DNA of 6,607 bases from Candidatus Iainarchaeum sp. (GCA_017610245.1 JAFCCK010000088.1:1-6607); one strand, 5' to 3'; positions 1 through 6,063 are shown, numbered from the stretch's first letter. Notes: generated from the sequence alone by a model not told the origin. Made by a program: numbers and translations.

Positions 1-551
1 GGGGAAAGCACGCCAAGCGTATCAGCAAGGAAAATCCTCTCAACTGGCAGCCCATTCAGTGAATCCATTAAATCAAGCACATACTGCCTGCTTTCCTGCA
101 TTCCATTGCTCCAGTCTTCCAAATAGACATTTACATTCAGCCCATTCTTTTTTGCAAATTCAACCGTCTTTTTGACGTCTTCAAAATGTTCACTGGGAGA
201 TTTCCTGAGCTGCTGCTCACAATGCTTCCTGCTCCCCTTCACCAGCAGATTCATTGTCTTGGCGCCTGCTCCCTTAATCCATTCAGCCGATTTATCCAAA
301 TCGACAAAGCCCATTATCTCCACCCTATCAAGCAGCCCTTCCTTTTTGGCCCATGCGGTAATCTTCTTTACAGCCTCCTTTTCCCCGAGGGAAACCCTAG
401 CGTTGGCTGCCTCTATCCTATCCACATTAAGCTCTTTCAACAGCAGCTGCGCTATGCTGAGCTTTTCTTGGGGGGTGAAAGAAACGCCCTGCGTCTGCTC
501 CCCATCTCTTAGCGTAGTGTCCATTACCTCAACAAACTTCTGCCCTTTCAC
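1..551 (-). CDS. 2-isopropylmalate / citramalate / homocitrate synthase family enzyme (DRE-TIM), N-terminal part
   Basis: This gene runs off the left edge; 183 N-terminal residues are visible. Seen: residues 10-25 carry DTTLRDGEQ followed by ten residues and a Lys, the family signature L-R-[DE]-G-x-Q-x(10)-K. Further on come RIEAANARVS (about 44-53), GFVD, KTMNLLVKGS, LEDWSNGM and ADTLG. The Asp of LRDG is the usual divalent-metal ligand. Family members condense acetyl-CoA with a 2-oxoacid (2-oxoisovalerate, pyruvate or 2-oxoglutarate) in the cytoplasm. The RIExAxARVSxGE and LEDWSNGM blocks resemble a LeuA-like branch I recall from Bacteroidetes and some archaea, but the substrate cannot be fixed because the rest of the protein is missing. 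The start is GTG at 549-551: an in-frame TGA lies two codons upstream and an SD-like GAGGGTGA sits 6 nt before it. The gene is divergent from the PEP carboxylase. Family assignment is firm; exact reaction is open. Confidence 0.9.
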   Translation of the reverse strand, partial: MKGQKFVEVMDTTLRDGEQTQGVSFTPQEKLSIAQLLLKELNVDRIEAANARVSLGEKEAVKKITAWAKKEGLLDRVEIMGFVDLDKSAEWIKGAGAKTMNLLVKGSRKHCEQQLRKSPSEHFEDVKKTVEFAKKNGLNVNVYLEDWSNGMQESRQYVLDLMDSLNGLPVERIFLADTLGVLS

Positions 552-557
552 AGCAAT

Positions 558-565
558 TCACCCTC
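558..565 (-). promoter_or_regulatory. Shine-Dalgarno site of the condensing-enzyme gene
   Basis: GAGGGTGA on the minus strand is 6 nt from the GTG at 551. It is close to the GAGGTGA consensus for the archaeal 16S rRNA tail and supports GTG rather than the ATG nine codons further in. Confidence 0.6.
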
Positions 566-602
566 AAAAGAAGCAGTTTTAGGAATAGACAAATCGCTCT
601 TT

Positions 603-638
603 CTAGAGCAGAATCCGACCATCCCTTCTTTTGCTCAT
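603..638 (-). promoter_or_regulatory. Possible leader mini-ORF (11 codons, MSKRRDGRILL) upstream of the condensing-enzyme gene
   Basis: Seen on the minus strand: an ATG at 638, eleven codons and a TAG at 605-603, in the 5' leader of the LeuA-like gene. The final sense codons are ATT CTG CTC (Ile-Leu-Leu). The ATG lies about 27 nt downstream of the centre of the TATA-like box at 661-670, where archaeal transcription would start, so it could be a leaderless ORF. The Leu codons fall in a segment TGCTC that can pair upstream (GAGCA, 636-632) or, as GCTCT, downstream (AGAGC, 600-596). This resembles attenuator geometry but may be chance; no such mechanism is established for this gene in archaea. 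Confidence 0.2.
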
Positions 639-660
639 AATAACTTATGTATAAAACAGA

Positions 661-670
661 GTTTTTAAAG
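661..670 (-). promoter_or_regulatory. TATA-like box for the minus-strand condensing-enzyme gene
   Basis: CTTTAAAAAC on the minus strand. Archaeal TATA boxes are centred about 26-27 nt before the transcription start, which would put the start near 638 and give a leader of about 87 nt. A second AT-rich candidate, TTTATAC at about 649-655, would start transcription near 625. It mirrors the box at 721-731 on the other strand. Confidence 0.45.
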
Positions 671-720
671 GTTTCTTTTACTGGTTCTGCACTACGCTGG
701 CTCTTGAGCAAATAGAACGG

Positions 721-731
721 CTTTTAAAAAC
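721..731 (+). promoter_or_regulatory. TATA-like box for the PEP carboxylase gene
   Basis: CTTTTAAAAAC, almost the exact inverted copy of the box at 661-670, so the two promoters fire outward from a 50-bp core. It predicts a start near 748-753. An alternative TATA (TTATTATATG, 741-750) would start near 771. An 11-bp palindrome AACTT-A-AAGTT (729-739) lies directly downstream and could be an operator. Confidence 0.45.
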
Positions 732-769
732 TTAAAGTTCTTATTATATGTGGGATAGGATTATTGCTC

Positions 770-813
770 TAGGAGCTCGACTCTCGTTAAATCAAAAAGC
801 CAGAGGGTCTCCT
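770..813 (+). other. Potential hairpin in the 5' region of the PEP carboxylase mRNA
   Basis: AGGAG (771-775) can pair with CTCCT (809-813), and ACTCTC (780-785) with GAGGGT (803-808, one G-U pair), giving 11 base pairs with a 4-nt bulge and a 17-nt loop. It matters only if translation begins downstream at 838. A smaller hairpin, GCTC-TAG-GAGC (766-776), competes with its 5' side. I attempted a tRNA fold here and it failed. Confidence 0.3.
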
Positions 814-837
814 GTAGCCCAAATAACTGTTCGAGGA

Positions 838-2276
838 GTGATTGATACGCTTAAAATCCCGAAGTGCATGAGTACGCAGCACCCCGATAATGTAAATTCC
901 CCCTTTTTTGCAGAGAACACAGAGCTCGGTGGTGAAGACGAAATTCAGGAAGCTTACTATGCATTCTCCCATTTGGGCTGCGATGAGCAGATGTGGGATT
1001 GTGAGGGCAAGGAGGTTGATAACTATGTAGTCAAAAAGCTGTTGACAAAATACGAATCCTTCTTCAGGGACAAGAAATTGGGCAGAGACCTGTTTATAAC
1101 CTTAAGGGTGCCCAACCCCACAGTGGAAAAAGCCGAAGCAAAAATTTTGCTGGAAACACTGGAAAGCATACCCAGGTCGTTTGATACGGCAAAGTTGTTT
1201 TACCAGGATGATACTCCGCCAATATTTGAGGTCATCCTTCCAATGACTGTATCCTCTAAATGCATTGATAGGGTTTACAGGTATTATTCTGATTTCGTGG
1301 TAGGGAAACAAAGCAAACCATTTAAGCAAGGGGATATAACGATCACTGACTGGATTGGGGAGTTCAAGCCCGAGAGAATTACTGTTATACCGCTTTTTGA
1401 GGATATGGAACGCCTGCTTGATGCGCATATTATGGTCAGGGAGTATATGCAAGACAAGGATGTAGAATACCAGAGGGTTTTTTTGGCAAGGTCAGACCCT
1501 GCGATGAATTATGGCCTGGTTAGTGCGGTTCTTTTGAATAAAATCGCTTTGCAGAGACTCCAAAGATTATCAGAGGATATTGGTATCGCTATCTATCCTA
1601 TCATTGGTGTTGGCTCGGTTCCTTTTAGGGGCAATCTCAGGCCATCAACAGTGGAAAGAGTTGCGGAAGAATATCCAAGCATCTACACATTCACTATTCA
1701 ATCATCATTCAAGTATGACAATCCGCCCGATGAGACCAGGAGGGCCGTAAGAAAGCTGCAGGAAAGAAAAACGGGTGTCCCCTTGGAAGTAGACGAGGAA
1801 AAATGCTTGGAAATAATTAGAAAATATTCCCGGGAATATAGAAGGCAAATAGTGGGCTTGGCGCAGGCAATTAATAAAGCCGCTATATATGTGCCGAGCA
1901 GAAGAAAAAGGAAGCTGCACATAGGTCTTTTCGGCTATTCCAGAGATGTAGAAGGGATTAGCTTGCCAAGGGCAATAAGGTTTACTGCAGCCCTTTATTC
2001 CATGGGCTTGCCCCCGGAAATCTTGGCTTTGAATGCCTTGGACGATGATGACTTAGAATTCATCAGAGAGGTTTATGTGCATTTTGATGATGATTTAAGA
2101 GATGCCCTTAGAAAGCCCTTAAAAGGAGGGTTAAAGACCTTCCCGTTGATTTTGAAACAAACAACAGCCACAAAGAGCTCACCGACCATATTGTAAATGC
2201 ATTGAGGAAAAATAGAACCGATAATCTCGGGGAGCATGTTTCAAGGGCAGCCAATTTGAGGGGGTTCCTGGGATAA
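838..2276 (+). CDS. ppcA: Phosphoenolpyruvate carboxylase, archaeal type, interrupted by a C-terminal frameshift
   Basis: Cytoplasmic enzyme converting PEP and bicarbonate to oxaloacetate and phosphate, supplying Asp-family and TCA carbon. Seen, numbering from GTG 838: IPKCMSTQHPDN (7-18), GCDEQMWDCEGKEVD (47-61), TLRVPNP, RSDPAMNYG (218-226), GVGSVPFRGNLRP (257-269) and RKLHIGLFGYSR (about 357-369), all hallmarks of the short archaeal PEPC and not the 900-residue bacterial form. The starting frame ends at TAA 2194-2196 with an unrelated tail, whereas the frame open from 2112 to 2276 encodes the family C-terminus (DFETNNSHKELTDH... NLRGFLG). One lost base between about 2112 and 2147 explains this; restored length is about 479 residues, normal for the family. 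Start: the same frame is open from ATG 748, which could be leaderless, but relatives begin a few residues before IPKCMS, so GTG 838 is preferred. It has no well-spaced SD. Identity is certain; start and functionality are not. Confidence 0.9.
2112..2147 (+). other. Frameshift site in the PEP carboxylase gene
   Basis: In the downstream frame a TAG lies at 2109-2111, so the change of frame must occur after it and before the conserved DFE codons at 2148. The stretch holds the runs AAAA (2121-2124) and GGG (2128-2130). Adding one A or G there joins both parts cleanly, for example as K-G-G-V-K-D-L-P-V-D-F-E. This may be an assembly undercall in a homopolymer or a true mutation. Confidence 0.8.
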
Positions 2277-2292
2277 CCTAAGTGCGGAGTAG

Positions 2293-2499
2293 TCACCTGC
2301 CCCGCTTCTGCTTTTTGGGCTTTTTCTTGAAAGCTTTTTCCACAGCAGCAATTGCCTTCTTTGCCTTGCCCAAATGCCCCAGGGCCTTCTTCTTCTGCTT
2401 TGCATCCAAGCCATATTTCGGCTCTACGCGCTGGTAGATATACCTTACCTCTGCTAGCTCGTTCATTGCCTCGAAAATCTTGTTGGCAATCCTTGTCAT
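2293..2499 (-). CDS. Small Lys-rich protein of unknown function (68 aa)
   Basis: I do not recognise a family. The 68-residue product begins MTRIANKIFEAMNELAEV, which looks like an amphipathic helix. A second Ala/Lys-rich helical stretch follows at about residues 40-60, and the protein ends in a strongly basic tail (KKKPKKQKRGR). There is no signal peptide or membrane segment, so it is probably cytoplasmic; nucleic-acid or ribosome binding is conceivable from charge alone. The start ATG (2499-2497) has no SD, but a TATA-like AAATATAA is centred about 24-25 nt upstream, as expected for a leaderless archaeal mRNA. It converges on the PEP carboxylase, whose restored stop is 16 nt away, and is divergent from the toxin-antitoxin-like pair. 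The promoter fit and plausible composition argue for a real gene. Confidence 0.6.
   Translation of the reverse strand: MTRIANKIFEAMNELAEVRYIYQRVEPKYGLDAKQKKKALGHLGKAKKAIAAVEKAFKKKPKKQKRGR
2312..2339 (+). terminator. T-tract cluster downstream of the PEP carboxylase
   Basis: Three T5 tracts (2312-2316, 2321-2325, 2335-2339) begin about 36 nt after the restored PEPC stop. Archaeal RNA polymerase terminates at such U-rich tracts. They are the complement of the AAA/AAG lysine codons of the convergent small gene, so their origin may simply be that gene's composition. Confidence 0.35.
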
Positions 2500-2517
2500 G
2501 CTTTAATTAAAGGAAAT

Positions 2518-2529
2518 AGTTATATTTAA
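2518..2529 (-). promoter_or_regulatory. TATA-like box for the 68-aa gene
   Basis: TTAAATATAACT on the minus strand, centred about 24-25 nt before the ATG at 2499. This distance predicts a transcript beginning at or next to the start codon. Confidence 0.5.
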
Positions 2530-2577
2530 TTATTGCGCCAGCCTCTGTAGCCCACACCAAAAGGTTTAAATTCACAT

Positions 2578-2597
2578 ATTATATAAGTTTATATAAT
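2578..2597 (+). promoter_or_regulatory. TATA box within a 9-bp-arm palindrome before the winged-helix/toxin pair
   Basis: ATTATATAA and its exact inverse TTATATAAT are separated by GT. The left arm is a good TATA box centred about 26 nt before GTG 2609, predicting a leaderless start. A DNA-binding protein on this palindrome would block TBP/TFB and the polymerase, so it is a plausible operator for autoregulation by the winged-helix product. AT-only palindromes can arise by chance. A further TATA-like TTTAAATT lies at about 2565-2572. Confidence 0.45.
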
Positions 2598-2608
2598 GGT
2601 GTTTTACT

Positions 2609-2884
2609 GTGAACAGAACAAAAACAGTGCTGCACTATCCAAGGCTTGATACTGTTCTAATGGTTGAAAAAGCGATTAAATATGCAAAGGAATATCCCTC
2701 AAAGGCTGCCCTTTGGAAGAGCCTGCCAAAAAAGATAATGTACCAAACCTTCTGCCTGGTTCTGGATTATCTGGAAAAATCAAACAAGATTCTGATTGCC
2801 AAGGACAACAAGATTGTCTGGATTTTCGTCGATAACCGAAAGCTTGGAAAGCTTTTAAAGGAAAGCGTCAAGCCCAATCTTTAA
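2609..2884 (+). CDS. Small winged-helix DNA-binding protein, probable antitoxin/autoregulator
   Basis: The 91-residue product has a winged helix-turn-helix pattern: helix 1 around LDTVLMVEKAIKYAKEY (13-29), helix 2 SKAALWKSL (31-39), recognition helix MYQTFCLVLDYLEKSNKI (44-61), and a beta wing ILIAKDNKIVWIF (61-73), followed by a charged tail. There is no transmembrane segment. From memory, similar small proteins with a YPRLDTVLMVE start occur in archaea, often beside RelE-like toxins; I could not check this. The GTG start at 2609 lacks an SD but is correctly placed for a leaderless mRNA, and it keeps the LHYPRLDTVLM segment; the next in-frame start, GTG at 2627 (Val7), would cut just before that block, and an internal ATG at Met18 would remove it. 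The stop overlaps the next ATG by 1 nt (TAATG), a usual toxin-antitoxin arrangement. Inference: it binds the palindrome at 2578-2597 and neutralises the toxin. Confidence 0.7.
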   Translation: MNRTKTVLHYPRLDTVLMVEKAIKYAKEYPSKAALWKSLPKKIMYQTFCLVLDYLEKSNKILIAKDNKIVWIFVDNRKLGKLLKESVKPNL

Positions 2885-3225
2885 TGAACGAAATCCGCTT
2901 TAGCAAGACCTTTGCAAGGAACTTCTCAAAGCTTGAAGCAAGGGCAAGCAGGGGCAACACAGAATCTGCTTATCTTTTGAAGATAGTTGAAAAGGGAATC
3001 TCTAAACTGGCAGTAGATTTGGAAAATGGTAAAAAAATCTCAAGAAAACTTTGACCAAAAGAGTGTGTAAGAAAATATGGGTTGAACAATCTGTGGAAGC
3101 TGAACCTTGATTCTTATTGGAGAATGCTCTACACGATTGTTGGAAATGAAGCCCAAATAATTGGAATCATTCTCGAAGTATTGGACCACAAAACTTACAG
3201 CAGAAAATTCAAATACAAAAAATAG
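2884..3225 (+). pseudogene. RelE/ParE-like toxin gene with a premature in-frame TGA
   Basis: The frame from ATG 2884 begins MNEIRFSKTFARNFSKLEA and runs 56 codons to a TGA at 3052-3054, then continues in the same frame for 56 more codons to TAG at 3223-3225. The downstream part (PKECVRKYGLNNLWKLNL, then YWRMLYTIVG, then IIGIILEVLDHKTYSRKF) has the YWRxxY and DHKxYxxxF blocks of small archaeal RelE/ParE-like toxins, so both halves belong to one protein of 113 codons. Members of this fold are mRNA interferases or gyrase inhibitors; I cannot say which. The stop removes the C-terminal half, where RelE-type active-site residues lie, and no good restart codon follows, so the toxin should be inactive. 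TGA serves as a normal stop for purB and other genes here, so recoding is unlikely. It abuts cysS tail to tail. A sequencing error is possible, since one substitution makes the stop. Confidence 0.8.
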
Positions 3226-3234
3226 CTATTTTTT
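3217..3234. terminator. Bidirectional T-tract terminator, 18-bp perfect palindrome with back-to-back stop codons
   Basis: AAAAAATAG followed by its exact inverse CTATTTTTT. The TAG on each strand is the stop codon of the toxin-like gene (plus) and of cysS (minus), and a T6 tract follows immediately on each strand. Oligo-T is the archaeal intrinsic termination signal, so one element can end both convergent transcripts. Confidence 0.65.
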
Positions 3235-4626
3235 CACAATCTTCCATTTTGTCCCTGCAGGAGTGTCATCAAGCAGTATGCCCTGCCCAGCGAGCTCTTT
3301 CCTTATTGCATCTGCCTCTTCCCATTTCTTTTCCGCGCGCAGCTTCTCCCTTTTCTTAATCAGCTCTTGCTGCTCTTTGCTCAGCTCCCCCCCGCCTTTC
3401 TCAAACTTAAATACCTGCAAAAATCCATCCAGCTCCTTCAGCAGTTCCAATACAGCAGCAGCATCATTTTTCCCGAATTTGCCTTCATTCATCAGTTTGT
3501 TCACAGCTGTCTGCATTCCCTGCAGCGAAGCCCAGGCATTCGGCAGCATGAAATCATCATCCATTGCAGCAATCACTTCCTTGCGCGCCTTTTCAACAAT
3601 CTTCTCCACAGCACTGTTTTCCTTTCCATTGTTCCACTCCAAAAGCCTTTCAATGAAATTGTCCCATTTCTCCAGAGTTTTCTCCACTTTTTCCATTCCC
3701 TTCTCCGAGAAATCAATCCTGCTCTTGTAGTGTAAGCCAGCAACAAAGAAACGGAAGGCACGAGCATCACGCTTTTCAAGGAGCTGCGGTATCTCAATAA
3801 AGTTTCCTAGGCTCTTGGACATCTTCTGACCTTCCACATTAAGGAATCCGCTGTGCAGCCAATACTTCACAAAGGGCTTTTTCCCAGAATGAGCCTCGCT
3901 TTGCGCGATCTCGTTCTCATGATGGGGAAAAATCAAGTCAACTGCGCCGCCATGAATGTCAAGCTGCTCTCCCAGATGCTTGCTGCTCATTACGCTGCAC
4001 TCAATGTGCCAGCCAGGCCTGCCCTTGCCCCAGGGCGAGTCCCAGGCAGGTTCGCTAGGGTCCTTTTGCTTCTTCCAAAGCGCGAAATCCTGAACGCGGT
4101 CCTTCTCATACTTGTCAGTTTTAACCCTTGTGCCTGTCTTCTGCTCCTTAACCTTTATTCCGCTCAGTTTCCCATAATCCTTGAACTTGCTGATATCATA
4201 GTAAACGCCGTCGTCTGTTTCATATGCAAAGCCCTTTTCCTGCAGCACTTTCACAAAATCAACAATCTCCTTTATGTGCTCCGTAACCCTGGGATAAACA
4301 TCTGCCTTCTTTATGCCCAAGGAATCCATGTCCTTGAAGAATACTGCAATGTTCTTGTCAGCCAGCTCAAAGAGGGTAATGCCAAGCTCATTTGCCTTGC
4401 TTATTATGTCATCATGGATATCTGTAAGGTTCACAACATACTTTACCTTATAGCCGCTGTATTCCAGATAGCGCCTGATAATGTCAAACGCAATATATGT
4501 GCGAGCGTGCCCAATATGCCCTGGCCCATAAACAGTTGGGCCGCACACATACATCCCTATCTTTTTGTCCCGCAACGGCTTGAATTCTTCCTTTTTTTTG
4601 TGCAGTGTGTTGTAAACCCTTAGCAT
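3226..4626 (-). CDS. cysS: Cysteinyl-tRNA synthetase
   Basis: Class I aminoacyl-tRNA synthetase that activates cysteine with ATP and charges tRNA-Cys in the cytoplasm. Seen: CGPTVYGPGHIGHART at 28-43, with Cys28 as zinc ligand and HIGH at 37-40; GWHIECSVMS with Cys210; HHENE at 235-239 supplying the His and Glu zinc ligands; KMSKS at 268-272. These are followed by the helical DALR-type region and a C-terminal ...RKELAGQGILLDDTPAGTKWK tail typical of bacterial and archaeal CysRS. Length 466 is normal. The frame is open 19 codons further upstream, but the ATG at 4626 opens the conserved LRVYNTL start and has AGGTGA four nt before it. It lies 57 nt downstream of purB on the same strand; the AT-rich gap might contain its own promoter. 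No key residue is missing. Confidence 0.97.
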   Translation of the reverse strand: MLRVYNTLHKKKEEFKPLRDKKIGMYVCGPTVYGPGHIGHARTYIAFDIIRRYLEYSGYKVKYVVNLTDIHDDIISKANELGITLFELADKNIAVFFKDMDSLGIKKADVYPRVTEHIKEIVDFVKVLQEKGFAYETDDGVYYDISKFKDYGKLSGIKVKEQKTGTRVKTDKYEKDRVQDFALWKKQKDPSEPAWDSPWGKGRPGWHIECSVMSSKHLGEQLDIHGGAVDLIFPHHENEIAQSEAHSGKKPFVKYWLHSGFLNVEGQKMSKSLGNFIEIPQLLEKRDARAFRFFVAGLHYKSRIDFSEKGMEKVEKTLEKWDNFIERLLEWNNGKENSAVEKIVEKARKEVIAAMDDDFMLPNAWASLQGMQTAVNKLMNEGKFGKNDAAAVLELLKELDGFLQVFKFEKGGGELSKEQQELIKKREKLRAEKKWEEADAIRKELAGQGILLDDTPAGTKWKIVKK

Positions 4627-4628
4627 TT

Positions 4629-4636
4629 CCTCACCT
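4629..4636 (-). promoter_or_regulatory. Shine-Dalgarno site of cysS
   Basis: AGGTGAGG on the minus strand, next to ATG 4626. It fixes the start at the LRVYNTL methionine rather than the longer open frame reaching 4683. Confidence 0.65.
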
Positions 4637-4683
4637 GAATAAATTAATTCAAAAACACAATAAAATGCTTTTCTTTGCGGCAA

Positions 4684-6051
4684 TCACAGCCCAAGCTCTT
4701 TCTTCCAGTGCTCGCACAATTGCTCTGTCTTCTTCTCTGCCAAGCCAACGTATTTCCCGGGATTTGCAATAATATCAAGCTGCTGCTTTGAGAATTTCTC
4801 CAGATACGGCTGCAATTCCTTTTCCCCCTTCACAATTTCCATCAAGGGCTTTCCCTCCTTGTCAGCCTGCAGCGTCAGCCTTTTCACTGTTTCGTGCGCA
4901 TCAGGATGCCCGTGGAAAGCCAGCAGGATGTAGAGCGGTTCAGCTACGATACTTGCGCTGCTCTTCCCGAAATTCCTTTCCATGCTTTCCTTGTCAACAA
5001 CCATCTTGCTGCACACCTTGTTCAGCCTCTTTGCGCTAGAAACAAGCCCTGCCATTATTTCAGGAATAAAGCGCTGTGAAGCGGAATTTGTAAGGTCCCT
5101 CTGGTGCTCGCTTATCTGGTCCAAATACACAGTAAACATGCGCGGCATGAATTCCTTGTAGAATGATTTCACATTCTCAAAGTTGATGGGATTCCTCTTG
5201 TGGGGCATTGTTGAAGAGCCGACCTGCCCTGCCTCGAACGCTTCTCCCACCTCTGCAATTTCGCTCCTCTGCAAATTGCGCATATCATCCGAGAAATTTG
5301 CAAGAATACTGAAAGCAGAAACAAGCCCGTGAATTAAATCAGCAGTGTATTCCGGCTCTACAATCTGCGTGCTGCTCCTGCTCACCCTCAGCCCAAGCCC
5401 TTTCATGATATTTTCCTCAAGCTTTAATGGCTCCTCTACAAGCAGCGAGCTTGCGTTGTATGCTCCAACTGCCCCTGAGAATTTCCCGGCAAGAGAATCC
5501 TTTGCCCTCTCCACTTTCTTTATCCTGTTCCCAAGCCTGCTCACATACGAAGCGATTGCAAAGCCAAAAGTAATGGGCTCTGCATGCTGCCCATGGGTTC
5601 TCCCTATCTGCAGTGTTCCCTTCTCCCTCAAAGCGATTCCAATAAGAGTTTTCTCCAGCTCAAGCAGCGCGGGAAGGACAAGCTTCTCAACAGATTCCTT
5701 GTAGCGCAATGCATTTGACGTATCAACGATATCATAGGACGTGGCACTTAGATGCACAAATGGCTTTGCCTCATCACTCACATTCTTCCTAATAATATTC
5801 ACCAACGCGCGGATATCATGCCTTGTTTTCTTTTCTTCAGCATAAACCTCATCTGCTTTCACTTTCTCACTAGCTGCCTCAATTTCCTTTGCAATTTTTG
5901 CGCTGCATATCCCCGTTGCAGCAAGTGCCTTTGCAAGCTCTGCTTCCACCTTCGCCTGGTATTTGATGCGGGCCTCCTCGCTCAGGTAATCCTTAAAGGA
6001 TTCATCATAGTAGCGGTAATCTAGCGGGGAAATGTTTTCAAAGCGGTCCAT
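4684..6051 (-). CDS. purB: Adenylosuccinate lyase
   Basis: Homotetrameric enzyme of the aspartase/fumarase superfamily that removes fumarate from SAICAR and from adenylosuccinate, so it works twice in purine synthesis. Seen in the 455-residue product: ISPLDYRY near the N-terminus (7-14), KKTRHDIRA with His78, LSATSYDIVDT (101-111), GRTHGQHAEP (150-159) with the likely catalytic His153, and the superfamily signature GSSTMPHKRNP (278-288) on the mobile Ser loop. All active-site blocks are present and the length is usual. The frame is open 16 codons upstream, but ATG 6051 has a strong SD and gives the expected N-terminus; the longer form would overlap the preceding gene. It sits 10 nt after the 149-residue basic protein gene and 57 nt before cysS, probably in one operon with the former. 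Confidence 0.97.
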   Translation of the reverse strand: MDRFENISPLDYRYYDESFKDYLSEEARIKYQAKVEAELAKALAATGICSAKIAKEIEAASEKVKADEVYAEEKKTRHDIRALVNIIRKNVSDEAKPFVHLSATSYDIVDTSNALRYKESVEKLVLPALLELEKTLIGIALREKGTLQIGRTHGQHAEPITFGFAIASYVSRLGNRIKKVERAKDSLAGKFSGAVGAYNASSLLVEEPLKLEENIMKGLGLRVSRSSTQIVEPEYTADLIHGLVSAFSILANFSDDMRNLQRSEIAEVGEAFEAGQVGSSTMPHKRNPINFENVKSFYKEFMPRMFTVYLDQISEHQRDLTNSASQRFIPEIMAGLVSSAKRLNKVCSKMVVDKESMERNFGKSSASIVAEPLYILLAFHGHPDAHETVKRLTLQADKEGKPLMEIVKGEKELQPYLEKFSKQQLDIIANPGKYVGLAEKKTEQLCEHWKKELGL

Positions 6052-6055
6052 TTTT

Positions 6056-6063
6056 ATCACCTC
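6056..6063 (-). promoter_or_regulatory. Shine-Dalgarno site of purB overlapping the upstream stop codon
   Basis: GAGGTGAT on the minus strand, four nt before ATG 6051. It shares bases with the TGA (6064-6062) of the upstream gene, suggesting termination-reinitiation coupling. Confidence 0.7.

Noticed and set aside
172..582. 136-codon plus-strand open frame at the left end
   Set aside because: It overlaps the clear minus-strand DRE-TIM enzyme frame along its length; its Ser/Phe-rich translation is typical of antisense shadow.
529..711. 60-codon minus-strand frame in the divergent region
   Set aside because: It overlaps the SD and start of the condensing-enzyme gene in another frame, begins upstream of the predicted transcription start, and shows no family features.
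751..845. tRNA-like segment with GTTCGA near 829-834 and a stem-loop upstream
   Set aside because: The T-arm stem does not close (G-A mismatch), and no acceptor stem or D-arm can be drawn.
2112..2147. Programmed -1 frameshifting in the PEP carboxylase gene
   Set aside because: No X-XXY-YYZ slippery heptamer lies in the needed frame, and archaeal PEPCs are not known to use frameshifting. A lost base is simpler.
3052..3054. TGA read as Trp or selenocysteine in the toxin-like gene
   Set aside because: purB, the 149-aa gene, the 68-aa gene and the right-edge fragment all end in TGA, tryptophans in the genes here are TGG, and no SECIS-like structure is evident nearby. A small toxin is not a known selenoprotein.
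3853..4623. 256-codon plus-strand open frame antisense to cysS
   Set aside because: It is the complement of a fully conserved cysS; its translation is Cys/Leu-rich with no recognisable domain.
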